NCBI RefSeq assembly: GCF_022539505.1
Contig: NC_061508.1
Coordinates: 59,316,033 to 59,380,032, forward strand
Origin: Lolium rigidum
Lineage: Eukaryota > Streptophyta > Magnoliopsida > Poales > Poaceae
Reading direction: 5' to 3'
DNA length: 64,000 nucleotides
Within the stretch, counting starts at the first letter, position 1, and the number at the start of each line of letters is the position of its first letter. This document shows, one piece after another, positions 61,288 to 64,000 of this stretch. The notes below the pieces were generated by a model that worked only from the letters and a program-made list of their open reading frames with translations, ran no database searches and was not told where the DNA came from. Position numbers and translations under genes: made by a program.

Positions 61288-63060
61288 CGAAGGAGATATG
61301 CCCTAGAGGCAATAATAAAGTGGTTATTATTTATATCTTTATGTTTATGATAAATGTTTATATATCATGCTATAATTGTATTAACCGAAACATTAGTACA
61401 TGTGTGATATGTAGACAAACAAAGAGTCCCTAGTATGCCTCTTAACTAGCTTGTTGATTAATGGATGATTAGTTTCATAATCATGAACATTGGATGTTAT
61501 TAATAAACAAGGTTATATCATTGTATGAATGATGTAATGGACACACCCAATTAAGCGTAGCATAAGATCTCGTCATTAAGTTATTTGCTATAAGCTTTCG
61601 ATACATAGTTACCTAGTCCTTATGACCATGAGATCATGTAAATCACTTATACCGGAAAGGTACTTTGATTACATCAAACGCCATCTGCGTAAATGGGTGG
61701 TTATAAAGGTGGGATTAAGTATCCGGAAAGTATGAGTTGAGGCATATGGATCAACGAGTGGGATTTGTCCATCCCGATGACGGATAGATATACTCCGGGC
61801 CCTCTCGGTGGAATGTCGTCTAATGTCTTGCAAGCATATGAATAAGTTCATAAGAGACCACATACCACGGTACGAGTAAAGAGTACTTGTCGGAGACGAG
61901 GTTGAACAAGGTATAGAGTGATACCGAAGATCAAACCTCGGACAAGTAAAATATCGCGTGACAAAGGGAATTGGTATCGTATGTGAATGGTTCATTCGAT
62001 CACTAAAGTCATCGTTGAATATGTGGGAGCCATTATGGATCTCCGGATCCCGCTATTGGTTATTGGTCGGAGTGAGTACTCAACCATGTCCGCATAGTTC
62101 ACGAACCGTAGGGTGACACACTTAAAGTTGGATGTTGAAATGGTAGTACTTGAATATGGAATGGAGTTCGAATATTTGTTCGGAGTCCCGGATGAGATCC
62201 CGGACATCACGAGGAGTTCCGGAATGGTCCGGAGAATAAGATTCATATATAGGATGTCATTTTATGTGAATTAAAATGATCCGGAAGGTTCTACGGAAGG
62301 TTCTAGAAGGTTCTAGAAAAGTCCGGAAGAAATAAGGATGGAAGGTGGAGTCCCAGAGGGACTTCACCCACCTTGGCCGGCCAACCTAAGGGAGGAGGAG
62401 TCCCAAGTGGACTCCCCACCATGGTGGCCGGCCACCCCACCAAGGAAAAGGGGGAGTCCCACTCCCCTAGGTTTGGACACTTGGAAGGTTTTGTTGGGGT
62501 CTTATTCGGACTCTTTGACCTAAACCTTGGGGCCTCCACCTATATAAAGAGGGGGAGAGAGGGGCTGGCCGGCCACTCAAGCCACCACCATGGCCGCACC
62601 CCTCAAGGGTGCCCTAGCCGGCACCCCTCTCCCCAAACCCTAGCGGTCTCTCTCCTCCACCATATCCCGCACGCTTAAGCGAAGCTCCGCCGGATTTCTC
62701 CACCACCACCGACACCACGCCGTCGTGATGTCGAATTCAAGAGGAGCTACTACTTCCGCTGCCCGCTGGAACGGGGAGGTGGACGTCGTCTTCATCAACA
62801 ACCGAACGTGTGACCGAGTACGGAGGTGCTGCCCGTTCGTGGCGCCGGAAGCGATCGTGATCAAGATCTTCTACGCGCTTTTGCAAGCGGCAAGTGAACA
62901 TCTACCGCAGCAACAAGAGCCTCATCTTGTAGGCTTTGTAATCTCTTCAAGGGTGAGACTCGATATCCCCTCGTTGCTACCGTCTTCTAGATTGCATCTT
63001 GGCTTGGATTGCGTGTTCGCGGTAGGAAAATTTTTGTTTTCTATGCAACGTTATCCTACA
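61288..63060 (+). mobile_element. Copia 3' LTR
   Basis: 1773 bases. It starts CGAAGGAGATATGCCCTAGA (first base T changed to C) right after the purine-rich AAGTGGGAGACT and ends TTATCCTACA. Its TATA-like TATATAAAGAGGG is at about 62541. Confidence 0.9.
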
Positions 63061-63065
63061 GGAGA

Positions 63066-64000
63066 GAGATAGGTGAACTGACTCAACATAAAAGTAAAAG
63101 AAAAGCCCTTCACAGAGGGAAGCATTGATTGCTATATTTGTGCTAGAGGTTTGATTTTGAAAACAAGAAACAATTTTGTCAATGGTAGTAATAAAGCATA
63201 TGTATCATGTAAATTATATCTTACAAGTTGCAAGCCTCATGCATAGTATACTAATAGTGCCCGCACCTTGTCCTAATTAGCTTGGATTAACACTAATTAT
63301 CACTGCATAGCATATGTTTCAACCAAGTGTCACAAAGGGGTACCTCTATGCCGCCTGTACAAAGGTCTAAGGAGAAAGCTCGCATTGGATTTCTCGCTTT
63401 TGATTATTCTCAACTTAGACATCCATACCGGGACAACATAGACAACAGATAATAGACTCCACTTTAATGCATAAGCATGTAGCAACAATTAATGTTCTCA
63501 TATGAGATTGAGGATATATGTCCAAAACTGAAACTTCCACCATGGATCATGGCTTTAGTTAGCGTCCCAATGTTCTTCTCTAACATTATGCATGCTCTAA
63601 CCATTTGATTGTGAGAACCGCCCTTACTTCAGACAAGACGAACATGCATAGCAACTCACATGATTATTCAACAAAGGTAAAGTTGATGGCGTCCCCAGGA
63701 ACATGGTTATCGCACAACAAACAACTTAATAAGAGATAAAGTGCATAAGTACATATTCAATACCACAATAGTTTTTAAGCTATTTGTCCCATGAGCTATA
63801 TATTGCAAAGGTAAAGAATGGAAATTTTAAAGGTAGCACTCAAGAAATTTTCTTTGGAATGGCGGAGAAATACCATGTAGTAGGTAGGTATGGTGGACAC
63901 AAATGGCATAGTGGTTGGCTCAAGGATTTTGGATGCATGAGAAGTATTCCCTCTCGATACAAGGTTTAGGCTAGCAAGGTTATTTGAAACAAACACAAGG
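63066..64000 (-). mobile_element. Gypsy internal 3' region, right of nested copia
   Basis: Continuation of the gypsy element broken at 54478. It matches the plus-strand gypsy tail at 15830-16720 in inverted orientation (for example 'GCCCGCACCTTGTCCTAATT' at 63258). No gag or pol domain is reached before the window ends. Confidence 0.8.

Larger units (their letters stand above)
54479..63060 (+). mobile_element. Full-length copia element (BARE/Angela-like), coding region decayed
   Basis: An 8582-base element with two LTRs, a primer site, a polypurine tract and a perfect 5-base target duplication GGAGA (54474-54478 and 63061-63065). The internal 5.0 kb should encode gag, protease, integrase, RT and RNase H in one frame. 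It has no open frame longer than about 100 residues. Relics are seen: a GAG-pre-integrase piece at 58721-58856 ('HLGHVRKDRMKELHANG') and an RNase H end at about 61166-61256 ('VSDPLTKNLSREQYM'). It inserted into the minus-strand gypsy element. Confidence 0.9.

Overview
The window is nuclear DNA from a large-genome grass of the Pooideae (wheat/barley/oat relatives). The evidence is GC-rich intron-poor genes in a sea of nested LTR retrotransposons, Ty3-gypsy LTRs starting TGATACGTCTCC with a tRNA-Asp-type primer site, BARE/Angela-like Ty1-copia LTRs containing 'ATATGCCCTAGAGGC', and Stowaway, PIF/Harbinger, Helitron and LINE remnants. I cannot fix the species; Triticeae or Aveneae/Poeae are all possible. 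No prokaryotic features (operons, CRISPR, attachment sites) are present, and I found no rRNA or tRNA gene.

Layout. 1-6.6 kb: nested retrotransposons (two gypsy LTRs with a broken gag between them, a second gypsy LTR fragment, a copia LTR). 6.7-13.6 kb: block A, with an intact GT47 exostosin-type glycosyltransferase gene (8375-9986) and a truncated aldo-keto reductase (AKR) pseudogene (12809-13611). 13.7-18.9 kb: a MITE, a LINE tail and the 3' half of a gypsy element. 18.9-30.8 kb: repeats, including two head-to-tail Helitrons (22879-27616), a nested MITE and a pair of near-identical repeats. 30.9-44.9 kb: block B, a second copy of the same GT47-AKR pair, with both genes broken by transposons: a solo LTR in the GT47 copy and a PIF/Harbinger-like element in the AKR copy. 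Between them lies a DNA-transposon-rich insert with a Myb/SANT-like gene. 45.9-47.2 kb: LINE remnant. 48.66-50.45 kb: an intact intronless PPR-DYW gene on the minus strand. 51-64 kb: gene and LTR fragments, then a gypsy element (minus strand) split by an 8.6-kb copia element with almost identical LTRs but a decayed coding region.

How it fits together. The main story is a tandem duplication of a two-gene block about 24 kb apart, followed by asymmetric decay. GT47-A survives while GT47-B lost its C-terminus to a solo LTR. Both AKR copies died through independent lesions. The two genes likely still functional in the window are GT47-A (Golgi cell-wall glycosyltransferase, inferred) and the PPR-DYW protein (organelle RNA editing, inferred). 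Transposon family names are given only as likely relatives, since no database search was possible. Exon boundaries come from GT/AG sites, reading-frame continuity and comparison of the two copies.
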